A stretch of 25,863 bases of DNA from a virus. A program made the position numbers and the translations under genes. Location: the IMG/VR virus record IMGVR_UViG_3300028027_000213, positions 1 through 25,863 of that record; one strand, written 5' to 3'. This document shows, piece by piece, positions 4,474-10,283 of the stretch; position 1 is the stretch's first letter, and every line of letters starts with the position of its first letter. The notes below the pieces were generated by a model, which saw only the letters and a list, made by a program, of their open reading frames with translations, searched no databases and was not told the origin of the DNA.

Positions 4474-4603
4474 TTGCCAGGTGGAAAGACCAGCTAGTGA
4501 TTTTAAGTTGGTAAAGACTGGGCCAGTTAAAAGATGGAGATGTGGAGTGTGTTTAAAAAGATCTGCAGAACAAAAATATAAGGGGAAGAAAAGTGCAAAA
4601 TAA
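4448..4603 (+). CDS. Small zinc-knuckle protein, 51 aa
   Basis: Frame ATG 4448 to TAA 4603, preceded by AGGAAGG about 6 nt upstream. It begins MVERKWCASCQVERPASDFK and later has RWRCGVCLKRSAEQK, giving C-x2-C twice with a spacing of about 22 residues, then a lysine-rich tail KYKGKKSAK. The pattern CASC, DFK, CGVC resembles small zinc-binding proteins of phages and HNH-associated zinc ribbons. It overlaps the previous gene by 26 bp and the next by 11 bp. Basic charge suggests nucleic-acid contact. No family name can be given safely. Confidence 0.7.
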   Translation: MVERKWCASCQVERPASDFKLVKTGPVKRWRCGVCLKRSAEQKYKGKKSAK

Positions 4604-4796
4604 TTATGTGTACACAAAATCAGGAACAGACATTACGATTCGCTGGGCAAAACTCTACAATTATGTTCCGGCTAGTGAGCAAGAGTTCTACAAAAAGAAG
4701 TGGGCTGACTTTCGTGCGATTTGCAACCAGTCTATTGAGGACATTGTTCCAGAGGTAAAGACCAGTAGCGTTATTTATAAATGGAAGAAAAAATGA
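4593..4796 (+). CDS. Hypothetical basic protein, 67 aa (GTG start)
   Basis: GTG 4593 follows AAGGGG by about 7 nt; no in-frame ATG is near. The product starts MQNNYVYTKSGTDITIRWAK and ends SSVIYKWKKK. It is rich in Tyr, Trp and Lys, with a helical middle (SEQEFYKKKWADFRAI). It overlaps the preceding and following genes (ATGA at 4793-4796). The N terminus could be a small beta-hairpin. No known family; position among recombination genes suggests a nucleic-acid-related accessory. Confidence 0.7.
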   Translation: MQNNYVYTKSGTDITIRWAKLYNYVPASEQEFYKKKWADFRAICNQSIEDIVPEVKTSSVIYKWKKK

Positions 4797-4993
4797 TAAA
4801 CAAACATTGCCTAGAGGCTTTCAATAACCTAGAGAAGATTCCGTACCATCCGCAGGAATACTTTGCGCTGGGATGGAACGCTGCGATAGATGCCATGTCT
4901 GCTGAGTTTGCTAAAAAGTGGGAAATGGATGAGCTTTCTGATGTACCATTTATAACCCAGCCAACCAACGAATCAATGGAAGATAAAGAATGA
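4793..4993 (+). CDS. Hypothetical protein, 66 aa
   Basis: Start ATG 4793 is chosen over ATG 4781 because it overlaps the previous TGA as ATGA and has GGAAG 6-7 nt upstream. It begins MINKHCLEAFNNLEKIPYHP, contains FALGWNAAIDAMSAEF at about residues 23-38 and ends with an acidic tail ESMEDKE. The ALGWNAAIDA stretch is common in small phage early proteins of unknown role. Coupled by overlap to the next gene as well. Confidence 0.7.
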   Translation: MINKHCLEAFNNLEKIPYHPQEYFALGWNAAIDAMSAEFAKKWEMDELSDVPFITQPTNESMEDKE

Positions 4994-5139
4994 GAGATTA
5001 TTCAGAAGTATATATAGATATTGTCAAAACCCTTAGAAGTTTCTATAACTATGAGCTGAAAGGCAATGCAGAGGCAGCGCAACAGGCGGCAGTACGAACC
5101 AATGAATTAGCAAAAGAGTTGCTAGAGGCGGTCAAATGA
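4990..5139 (+). CDS. Hypothetical helical protein, 49 aa
   Basis: Runs from ATG 4990 to TGA 5139; both ends overlap neighbours as ATGA (4990-4993 and 5136-5139), which strongly supports it although it is short. It begins MRDYSEVYIDIVKTLRSF and continues with an Ala-rich helix (GNAEAAQQAAVRTNELAKEL) split here as NAEAAQQAAV and NELAKELLEAV. Probably entirely helical. Directly upstream of the exonuclease, so it may be translated with it. No family recognised. Confidence 0.7.
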   Translation: MRDYSEVYIDIVKTLRSFYNYELKGNAEAAQQAAVRTNELAKELLEAVK

Positions 5140-5756
5140 TTGAGCAAGGATCGCCAGAATGGTTGGCAATTAGGCTAGGCAAAGTTACCGCTAGTCGTAT
5201 TGCTGATGTCATGGCTAAAGGAAAATCGGGCGAGGCTGCCACTAGAGAAGATTACCGCACAGAATTGGTAGTCCAAAGGCTCACAAACGAGCCAGGAGAG
5301 TCGTTTACCAATGCGGCAATGGAATGGGGTACGCAGACCGAACCAATGGCTAGAATCGCTTATGAAGCCCACGCCAATGTATTTGTAGAACAGGTCGCTT
5401 TTGTAGATCATCCTACGATAGAATGGTTTGGATGTAGCCCAGACGGACTGGTTGGCGAAACTGGTTTAGTGGAGATTAAATGCCCAGCTAGTAAAACGCA
5501 TATCAAGTATTTATTGGGAGGCAAACCGCCTGCAAAGTATGTGCCGCAGATGCAATGCCAGATGGCAGTAACGGGCCGAGAGTGGTGTGATTTTGTAAGT
5601 TATGATCCACGCTTGCCGGAAGATTTGCAGTTGTTTGTAGTGCGCCTTGAGAGAGATGAGGAATACATTAAGGCGATGGAAGCAGAAGTAGATAAGTTTT
5701 TAAAAGAAGTGAGTGGGATGTATTCTAAATTAAAGGAAATCAATAATGGCTTATGA
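5136..5756 (+). CDS. YqaJ/lambda-type 5'-3' exonuclease
   Basis: 206 aa. Motifs of the YqaJ viral recombinase family (PD-(D/E)XK fold) appear in order: [18 protein letters not shown] at residues 5-22; [16 protein letters not shown] at about 62-77 with the conserved Glu; GCSPDGLVG at 99-107 with metal-binding D103; VEIKCP at 112-117 with the E-x-K pair (E113, K115); [19 protein letters not shown] at about 138-156. This enzyme degrades one strand of duplex ends and loads an annealing protein, here most likely the ERF protein at 3729. ATGA coupling to the 49-aa gene. The protein length is typical and no key residue is missing. Confidence 0.93.
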   Translation: MIEQGSPEWLAIRLGKVTASRIADVMAKGKSGEAATREDYRTELVVQRLTNEPGESFTNAAMEWGTQTEPMARIAYEAHANVFVEQVAFVDHPTIEWFGCSPDGLVGETGLVEIKCPASKTHIKYLLGGKPPAKYVPQMQCQMAVTGREWCDFVSYDPRLPEDLQLFVVRLERDEEYIKAMEAEVDKFLKEVSGMYSKLKEINNGL

Positions 5757-6003
5757 ACCAAAAGAAGGTAGCGGATCACTATTTAAGAATGACCGCAAAG
5801 AGAAACCGACCCATCCTGATTACGCTGGAACAATCATGGTAAATGGCAAAGAGCATTGGCTAAGTGGCTGGATTAAGGAAGGTAAGAATGGCAAGTTCTT
5901 TAGCATTGCGATTGGCAAAGAGAAGGAGCGCAGCAACTTCAAGGCCAAGGGCGATGACGAAATGCCTAAGCATACGATTGACGATGACGCAGTACCCTTT
6001 TGA
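5746..6003 (+). CDS. Small SSB-like protein with acidic PF tip, 85 aa
   Basis: ATG 5746 follows AAAGGAAAT by about 8 nt and overlaps the exonuclease by 11 bp. It begins [20 protein letters not shown], then [20 protein letters not shown] and [11 protein letters not shown] at about residues 29-61, a beta-rich segment like the strands of a small OB fold or a DUF736-like protein. The C terminus is DDDAVPF, closely like the DDDIPF tip with which bacterial SSB recruits repair and replication proteins. I read it as a single-strand DNA-binding or SSB-mimicking accessory of the ERF and exonuclease pair. The tip is seen in the sequence; the function is inference. Confidence 0.7.
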   Translation: MAYEPKEGSGSLFKNDRKEKPTHPDYAGTIMVNGKEHWLSGWIKEGKNGKFFSIAIGKEKERSNFKAKGDDEMPKHTIDDDAVPF

Positions 6004-6012
6004 GGAGCTGAC

Positions 6013-6150
6013 ATGAAAAAAATAGCTTTAGGATTGGTAACATATATGTTACTAGGGACAGTAGCTTATGCCTGCCAAACTACTACGATTATCGTAAATG
6101 GCAAGATGACTACTTGTACGGTCTGTGGCAACATTGTGAGCTGCTTTTAA
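6013..6150 (+). CDS. Secreted Cys-rich peptide, 45 aa
   Basis: ATG 6013 has GAGGAG 5 nt upstream; TAA at 6148-6150. It starts MKKIALGLVTYMLLGTVAYA, a signal peptide (two Lys, hydrophobic core, A-Y-A before a Cys). The mature part would be about 25 residues with CQTTTIIVNGK and TTCTVCGNIVSCF: four Cys including a C-x2-C. Cys21 at the cleavage point could be lipid-modified, but the lipobox (A-Y-A-C) is weak, so a periplasmic disulphide-bonded peptide is as likely. It is expressed early, which fits an exclusion or envelope role (inference). Confidence 0.7.
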   Translation: MKKIALGLVTYMLLGTVAYACQTTTIIVNGKMTTCTVCGNIVSCF

Positions 6151-6151
6151 T

Positions 6152-6304
6152 ATGCAGCAACAAGTCACCGACCTAGTATTAAAGTTTCTAAGGCAAGGTT
6201 TTACGATTGAGCAAATAGAGCAGGCGTTTGTTGCGGAACTAGAAACAATCCGTAAATCAGCGCCAATGCTAAAGGCTCAAAAAGAAGCTGCTTTAGCCCC
6301 ATAA
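6152..6304 (+). CDS. Hypothetical helical protein, 50 aa
   Basis: ATG 6152 comes one base after the preceding TAA and lacks a good ribosome site, so re-initiation by ribosomes finishing the 45-aa gene is likely. The product begins MQQQVTDLVLKFLRQGFTIE and ends KAQKEAALAP; QGFTIEQIEQAFVAELETI looks like a small helix-turn-helix-shaped pair of helices. It is the penultimate gene of the rightward operon. No family recognised. Confidence 0.6.
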   Translation: MQQQVTDLVLKFLRQGFTIEQIEQAFVAELETIRKSAPMLKAQKEAALAP

Positions 6305-6374
6305 CCCCACTAAGAGATAGGCTTGTATCCTTCACGAGTTTTTGGCTAGTTCACTTCCTATCAAACTAGCGCCA

Positions 6375-6809
6375 ATGACCACTAAACAATTTAACCAGGC
6401 ACTCCATGATCAATACGATCCACCAGCGAGGGAAGCGGTGACGAAATGGGTAAAGATGAAATGGGGGCTGGAGTGTAGGGAAAACCCTAATGTGTATGGA
6501 GTAGATTTGCTCGTATATAGAGCAGATAAGTTAGTTGGTTATATTGAAGTAGAAGTTCGGAGTTGGGACTACTGCCACTATCCCACCATCCATGTTGGAT
6601 TACGGAAAGAGAAGCTATTTCAGCAAGATCTCCCTGTGCTATTTTTTGCACTAACTCACGACTTAACCCATGCGTATTGGGCGAGAACTCAGGTGATTGA
6701 AGGTAGTTCATTAATAGAGGTCAAAAATACAGAAGTTCCTAGTGGCGAGTTGTTTTTTGATGTCCCAGTCAAGCATTTTAAGTATGTTGATCTTACGCAG
6801 CCTTTTTAG
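6375..6809 (+). CDS. PD-(D/E)XK-like nuclease-fold protein, 144 aa
   Basis: From ATG 6375 (an in-frame TTG at 6342 is possible; neither has a good ribosome site). It begins MTTKQFNQALHDQYDPPARE. Residues 38-66 hold the likely active site: NPNVYGVDLLVY with D44, a hairpin, then VGYIEVEVRSWD with E58 and E60, followed by YPTIHVGLRKEK with lysines at 78-80. D, then E-x-E after a beta-hairpin is the restriction-endonuclease-like pattern. LPVLFFALTHDLTHAYW forms the next strands. Substrate is unknown; a DNA-processing role fits the operon. Its stop overlaps the convergent endolysin gene by 4 bp, marking the early-late boundary. Confidence 0.65.
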   Translation: MTTKQFNQALHDQYDPPAREAVTKWVKMKWGLECRENPNVYGVDLLVYRADKLVGYIEVEVRSWDYCHYPTIHVGLRKEKLFQQDLPVLFFALTHDLTHAYWARTQVIEGSSLIEVKNTEVPSGELFFDVPVKHFKYVDLTQPF

Positions 6810-7324
6810 CCGTTCTTGGCTAATTGCAGCGCTTCTAGGCGTTCTGATTCTGTGCGACTTAGCCAACCCTTACCAAATACAGGAAATGTCTTTAGACCCT
6901 TGTAAAACGCTGTACGAGCTTCTGAGAACTTATCTATCAATGTTTCTACATTAGCCTCGTTTATCTTAGCCATTGTGTTTGGGCCAATAACACCATCTGC
7001 CACAACACCGATTGCATCTTGCAACAGTTTTACGCTACGACCAGAGCCAGAGTTTACTGCCATAGTAAATACTAATAAATCTAAGCCTCTTGGTAGTTTT
7101 TCGCAATAGCTGGTGCGCCAGTATTTCATCTCATACATAGGGCCTACAAGCGCTGGAGTCAATTCTCTCATTGCTTTTTCGTCTGCTTCATGCCCGATCC
7201 ATTCTTCCCAAACCTTTTTGGTAACCCCAAGGTTAGTCATGCCGCCTGGGTCTTTAGGATGGTTTACAAAGCCGCCCTCATGCTTTAAAACCTTAACCAA
7301 ACACTCTTGGAAATTATTTGCCAT
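6806..7324 (-). CDS. Endolysin, glycoside hydrolase family 108 muramidase
   Basis: 172 aa. The N terminus has KVLKHEGGFVNHPKDPGG at about residues 11-28, the EGG motif of GH108 with catalytic E16, then MTNLGVTKKVWEEWIG. The C-terminal half (LLVFTMAVNSGSGRSVKLLQ, quoted to 20, then GVIGPNTMAKI) matches the PG-binding domain usual in this family. The enzyme cleaves glycan strands of peptidoglycan at the end of infection. There is no signal peptide, so it needs the holin encoded just upstream, which it overlaps by 11 bp. It is the last gene of the leftward late operon. Confidence 0.93.
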   Translation of the reverse strand: MANNFQECLVKVLKHEGGFVNHPKDPGGMTNLGVTKKVWEEWIGHEADEKAMRELTPALVGPMYEMKYWRTSYCEKLPRGLDLLVFTMAVNSGSGRSVKLLQDAIGVVADGVIGPNTMAKINEANVETLIDKFSEARTAFYKGLKTFPVFGKGWLSRTESERLEALQLAKNG

Positions 7325-7718
7325 CTTTTGCTTTCATATCCATTACTTTCTCAACTGTGCGCCCACCAAAATATGCGAGGAACACGATTTGCCCCCATTG
7401 GCCTAGGAGCTGAACATAACTCTCGGTAGCATCATATCCAAAGGCTGACATCATTGCAAATAAGAAATATCCTGCAAAAATAGCAATTAAAGCCATAGGT
7501 CTAATGTTTTTAGATAACCAAGAGTCGGAAGTCATATCAGCTTCCCAACGCTTAGTAATTTCTTGTGATTCAGCAATATCGGCCTGCATTTTAGCCAGCT
7601 CACCGTTTTGCTGCATCTGCATAAGTTCTAATTGAGCTTTAGCTTTTTGCTCTGGATCTGGAAAGAACTTGTCAATCAGCTTTTCGCCAATTCCTAGTAT
7701 TGCTGTTAATGGAAACAT
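7314..7718 (-). CDS. Holin of the 3TM (GTA-type) family
   Basis: 134 aa. After an amphipathic start (MFPLTAILGIGEKLIDKFFP) and a charged helix rich in Q, K and E at about 22-60, the protein has SWLSKNIRPMALIAIFAGYF and WGQIVFLAYFGGRTVEKVMD, the conserved blocks of the 3TM holin family first named in gene transfer agents. Two hydrophobic spans are clear (about 73-92 and 108-120) with the N-terminal segment possibly a third. It would permeabilise the inner membrane for the GH108 enzyme. Start ATG 7718 overlaps the preceding stop as TAATG. Confidence 0.88.
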   Translation of the reverse strand: MFPLTAILGIGEKLIDKFFPDPEQKAKAQLELMQMQQNGELAKMQADIAESQEITKRWEADMTSDSWLSKNIRPMALIAIFAGYFLFAMMSAFGYDATESYVQLLGQWGQIVFLAYFGGRTVEKVMDMKAKDGK

Positions 7719-8167
7719 TATTTACTCCCCCATACGATATACCACGCTATCCATGCCGCTACAAAGTAACAAGCAAACATAACTTTACGAACTTTAGCCA
7801 ACTCAGCATCAAACTCTACTTTGTCGGCTTTTTCTATTTTTTCAATGCTAGTTTTAATTCGTAGCACTTCATCCCATTCTTTACTGCCGTACTTCTTAAT
7901 AAAATTAACTTTTAGTTGATACTCCTGCTCTGAAATAAACTTTTTTCTTTTGTATTCTTCTAGTGCTTTGTATATCGCCTGTTGCTTTTTAAATTCTTCT
8001 TCTCTGCGTTGCCGGATTCGATCATTGGATCTTTGTCTTGCAAGGTCTACAGCTTCTTTTTGAGAGTCCTCAATAACTCCAGCAATTTGTTTGCCAGCAG
8101 CTTTGCCTGTTTTATAACCTTCGCTGATGCCTTTTGCACCAGCAGCCAAACCGAGTTCGTCTGCCAC
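7718..8167 (-). CDS. Coiled-coil protein with C-terminal membrane anchor, 149 aa
   Basis: Begins MADELGLAAGAKGISEGYKT (Gly/Ala-rich), then a long, highly charged helical region at about residues 35-115 (QRSNDRIRQRREEEFKKQQA and EEYKRKKFISEQEYQLK), and ends with a single hydrophobic span MFACYFVAAWIAWYIVWGSK. This is a tail-anchored layout. It lies in the lysis cassette directly before the holin (TAATG overlap). It is not a typical spanin, because the membrane span is C-terminal and no lipoprotein partner is visible. Function unknown; a regulator of lysis or a virion-associated protein are both possible. Confidence 0.75.
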   Translation of the reverse strand: MADELGLAAGAKGISEGYKTGKAAGKQIAGVIEDSQKEAVDLARQRSNDRIRQRREEEFKKQQAIYKALEEYKRKKFISEQEYQLKVNFIKKYGSKEWDEVLRIKTSIEKIEKADKVEFDAELAKVRKVMFACYFVAAWIAWYIVWGSK

Positions 8168-8171
8168 ATTA

Positions 8172-8369
8172 TTAACCTACCTTAATTTGACCAACGCCAG
8201 CCAAGTAGGTAACTAAGCCAATAGCGCCAACGCCTACTATCCAAAAGAATTTAGTTACGACTGATTTGCCAACAGAGGTATATACATTGCTAATAACTCG
8301 TTCAGTTACTCGCTCAACGATATGCTCAATCTGCTCGTCTGTAAGGGGTAAAGTTGGTTTATCTGACAT
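8172..8369 (-). CDS. Small single-span membrane protein, 65 aa
   Basis: Starts MSDKPTLPLTDEQIEHIVER at ATG 8369. The N-terminal half is a polar helix (EQIEHIVERVTERVIS); the C-terminal half has one transmembrane span (FFWIVGVGAIGLVTYLAGVG). Size, topology and place in the lysis cassette resemble haemolysin XhlA-like or class III small holins, so it could be a second holin or a holin partner. No specific family motif is seen, hence the cautious call. Confidence 0.75.
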   Translation of the reverse strand: MSDKPTLPLTDEQIEHIVERVTERVISNVYTSVGKSVVTKFFWIVGVGAIGLVTYLAGVGQIKVG

Positions 8370-8371
8370 AA

Positions 8372-8542
8372 CTAGGCTTTCAAGGCGTCAATCTGTTCTT
8401 GCAGTTTAGCAATCTGTTCTTCTTTGGTTGGCTGTGCGGCTAACCATTCTGCGTGACTAGCTTGTGCTTGTGCCACTTCCTCAGCAGTTAGTTCAACGAC
8501 TTGACGCTCACCTGTAATTACATTAATTTCTATTCTGTTCAT
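8372..8542 (-). CDS. Small tail-fibre-linked protein, 56 aa
   Basis: Frame from ATG 8542-8540 to TAG 8374-8372, fitting with 2-3 bp gaps between its neighbours. It begins MNRIEINVITGERQVVELTA, then EEVAQAQASHAEWLAAQ and ends in a coiled coil EEQIAKLQEQIDALKA. The pattern of a short beta N terminus containing TGE, then LTAEE, then a helix is common in small proteins encoded next to phage tail fibres (XkdW-like or fibre chaperone fragments). It follows the last fibre gene. Role inferred only from this pattern. Confidence 0.7.
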   Translation of the reverse strand: MNRIEINVITGERQVVELTAEEVAQAQASHAEWLAAQPTKEEQIAKLQEQIDALKA

Positions 8543-8545
8543 AAT

Positions 8546-9052
8546 TTACTCGTATAAAATGTTAATTGAACCAGCATCAAATGTATCTGTACCGTTTACT
8601 GTAGTAATACGAACACGGTCAAGAGTGCCAGATAAAGATTTATCACCGCCCAAAACAACAATATCTGCAGCACTTGTTTGAGCCATTATTCCTGTCCCAA
8701 CCCAAACATTAGACCCCATTAAAGTTAAAACAAAATTTCCACTAAAAATTAGTGAAGAATTCATTGAGCCTCGCAAAACAAATGCGTTGGTGTGGTTGCT
8801 ATTAGTTGTGTTTGCTTGCCAAGTTTCTGTCAAATAACCAGATGTGTCCACAGAACCAGAACCTATTTGAATCATAGGTAAACTTGAGCCATTTGTTGAA
8901 ACACCGTTAAACATCACCGTAATCCGCTTAACCCAGCTAGGAATGCTAGTAAAGTCAATGCTTGTTCCGCTTGTAGAAGCTACAGCAGTACCAGCGACAA
9001 AAGCACCGCTATTACCTTGAACTCCAGTAGTGCCATTAAGTTCTAGTGGCAT
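8546..9052 (-). CDS. Tail fibre or receptor-binding tip protein, 168 aa
   Basis: Begins MPLELNGTTGVQGNSGAFVA, then SIDFTSIPSWVKRITVMFNG at about residues 32-51 and a beta-rich, Ser/Thr/Gly-rich remainder ending DRVRITTVNGTDTFDAGSIN. The 'IPSWVKRITVMFNGVSTNG' segment is a frequent C-terminal fibre domain in aquatic phages, often fused to longer fibres. Here it is a stand-alone gene with the LNGTTGV start typical of fibre modules. It probably forms a distal fibre tip or an exchangeable receptor-binding domain. Preceded by the probable fibre-assembly gene. Confidence 0.75.
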   Translation of the reverse strand: MPLELNGTTGVQGNSGAFVAGTAVASTSGTSIDFTSIPSWVKRITVMFNGVSTNGSSLPMIQIGSGSVDTSGYLTETWQANTTNSNHTNAFVLRGSMNSSLIFSGNFVLTLMGSNVWVGTGIMAQTSAADIVVLGGDKSLSGTLDRVRITTVNGTDTFDAGSINILYE

Positions 9053-9053
9053 A

Positions 9054-9455
9054 TTAAACCTCTGCTTTCAAAGCCCGTAATTCGTCTAAGGTTGTAGCGG
9101 TGATGTTAGTAATATCACGCAGTCTTTGTTTCTCAGCAACGATAGCTGTGGTGTCTGCACCTGATTCTTGCGCTCTTTGAAACGCTACATCTTGTGCGGC
9201 TAGAAGTGGGGTACGCTCTGCACGCAAACGCTTCTTGGTGATTTCTGTGGCTTTAGCTAGATTAACAGTAACTACTCCATTGGCTAGTTCCCAAGCATCA
9301 AAGAAGTCGTTAGCTGTTGGTAGGTCAGAAGTTTTAACAATCAAAGAACCCTTTGGAGTATCTTTAGCTTGTACGGCTTCAATTGATAGTTCGCCAGTAG
9401 GGATGCAAACTGATACACCGCCATTGTCGTTAGTAAAAATAATTGCTTGTGTCAT
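9054..9455 (-). CDS. Probable tail-fibre assembly chaperone, 133 aa
   Basis: A beta-rich N-terminal half (MTQAIIFTNDNGGVSVCIPT, GSLIVKTSDLP) is followed by a helical part with ITKKRLRAERTPLLAAQDVA and QESGADTTAIVAEKQRLRDI at about residues 72-113, ending in TTLDELRALKAEV. The R-x-R-A-E-R-x-P-L-L-x-x-x-D pattern is that of phage tail assembly chaperone and fibre-assembly families. It sits between fibre genes, as such chaperones do. AAGGA precedes the ATG. It probably helps a neighbouring fibre to fold or trimerise. Confidence 0.7.
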   Translation of the reverse strand: MTQAIIFTNDNGGVSVCIPTGELSIEAVQAKDTPKGSLIVKTSDLPTANDFFDAWELANGVVTVNLAKATEITKKRLRAERTPLLAAQDVAFQRAQESGADTTAIVAEKQRLRDITNITATTLDELRALKAEV

Positions 9456-9469
9456 TTTGATTTCCTTAA

Positions 9470-9865
9470 TTAAGAACTAAAAACTGCTGTACAAACCCAA
9501 TTTAAATTAGCGTAAGCACCCCAACCAGCCGTTCCAGTTGTTACTGTAAATCCAGTTGTTGTAGGGGCTACAGAAGCGGCTGAATTGTTTGTAAATATTG
9601 CTTGGCTTGAGTTTGCACCACTAATTACTGTACCGCCTGACATTAAAGCAGAATAATTAGCATTAGGCATTGCATTTGTAAAAGCTATTGTGTAATAACC
9701 AGTTGCAGTTGTAGTTACTGAAGAAATATTGTAAGAACCATTTACTACTGCTGTAGATGAACCAGTAAATTGCACCCAAGCCTTTGCAGAGCCTTGAATA
9801 CAGTTCGTTGCAGAAGTGCTATTAGTGCCGTCTGAAAGGGTTGTTATTACGAGTGTGCCAGCCAT
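9470..9865 (-). CDS. Fibre-type beta protein, copy 2 of a tandem pair, 131 aa
   Basis: Begins MAGTLVITTLSDGTNSTSAT and contains KAWVQFTG, VNGSYNISSVTTTATGYYTI and MPNANYSALMSGG. The same framework occurs in the neighbour at 9875-10273 (MAGALTISTLNDSSG, KAWCQFGG, IYGSFNIGSITKNGTGDYTF, MPNANYAFVGSA), so the two arose by duplication, with divergence concentrated in the C-terminal half. The pattern 'AKAWVxF...sxNxxSxTxxGTGxYTxxFxxxMPxANY' is a common receptor-binding or fibre-tip domain in phages of aquatic bacteria. Good AAGGAT ribosome site. Probably trimeric and surface-exposed. Confidence 0.75.
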   Translation of the reverse strand: MAGTLVITTLSDGTNSTSATNCIQGSAKAWVQFTGSSTAVVNGSYNISSVTTTATGYYTIAFTNAMPNANYSALMSGGTVISGANSSQAIFTNNSAASVAPTTTGFTVTTGTAGWGAYANLNWVCTAVFSS

Positions 9866-9874
9866 GATTTATCC

Positions 9875-10273
9875 TTAATCAAAAATTGCCATTGAAGCAT
9901 AAGAAACATCACTAGCTTGTGCCCCCGATGAAGAAGTTGACAATGTTGCCCTACAAGTTGTAGTTGTGGGTGCTTGAAAGTAAGGAACACCAACTAAACT
10001 ATTAGGAAAAAATGATGTATATCCTGCGGTTGATAAATTTATGCTGGCAGAACCTACAAACGCATAATTTGCATTAGGCATTGCGGTAGTAAAGTTAAAT
10101 GTGTAATCGCCAGTTCCGTTTTTTGTAATACTTCCAATATTAAATGAACCATAAATTGTTGGTGTAGTACCACCAAATTGACACCATGCTTTAGCAATAC
10201 CAGTCATGCCGTTCTGTGTTGCAAGAACTCCGCTACTGTCATTTAATGTTGAGATTGTAAGTGCGCCAGCCAT
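9875..10273 (-). CDS. Fibre-type beta protein, copy 1 of a tandem pair, 132 aa
   Basis: Begins MAGALTISTLNDSSGVLATQ, with KAWCQFGGTTPTIYGSFNIG at about residues 27-46 and a second conserved block FTTAMPNANYAFVGSASIN. It is paralogous to the next gene downstream. The last 45 residues (from about ASINLSTAGY) are different from the paralogue, as expected if the outer loops face changing receptors. It directly follows the collagen-like/beta-helix fibre at 10284-10973 and is probably part of the same distal fibre or an alternative tip. AAGGA precedes the ATG. Confidence 0.75.
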   Translation of the reverse strand: MAGALTISTLNDSSGVLATQNGMTGIAKAWCQFGGTTPTIYGSFNIGSITKNGTGDYTFNFTTAMPNANYAFVGSASINLSTAGYTSFFPNSLVGVPYFQAPTTTTCRATLSTSSSGAQASDVSYASMAIFD

Positions 10274-10283
10274 ATATTTTTCC

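Noticed and set aside
4305-4514. 69-codon frame beginning MFRMWKK in the zinc-knuckle region
   Set aside because: Overlaps the 66-aa and 51-aa genes in another frame, lacks a ribosome site, and its Cys and composition are not protein-like.
6342-6374. TTG start extending the nuclease-like gene by 11 codons
   Set aside because: No ribosome site and the extension has no family-like features; ATG 6375 gives the usual N terminus.
6806-6823. Perfect TTAGCC/GGCTAA hairpin at the early-late convergence
   Set aside because: Six-bp stem inside the endolysin coding end, with no T-run following on either strand, so not a convincing terminator.
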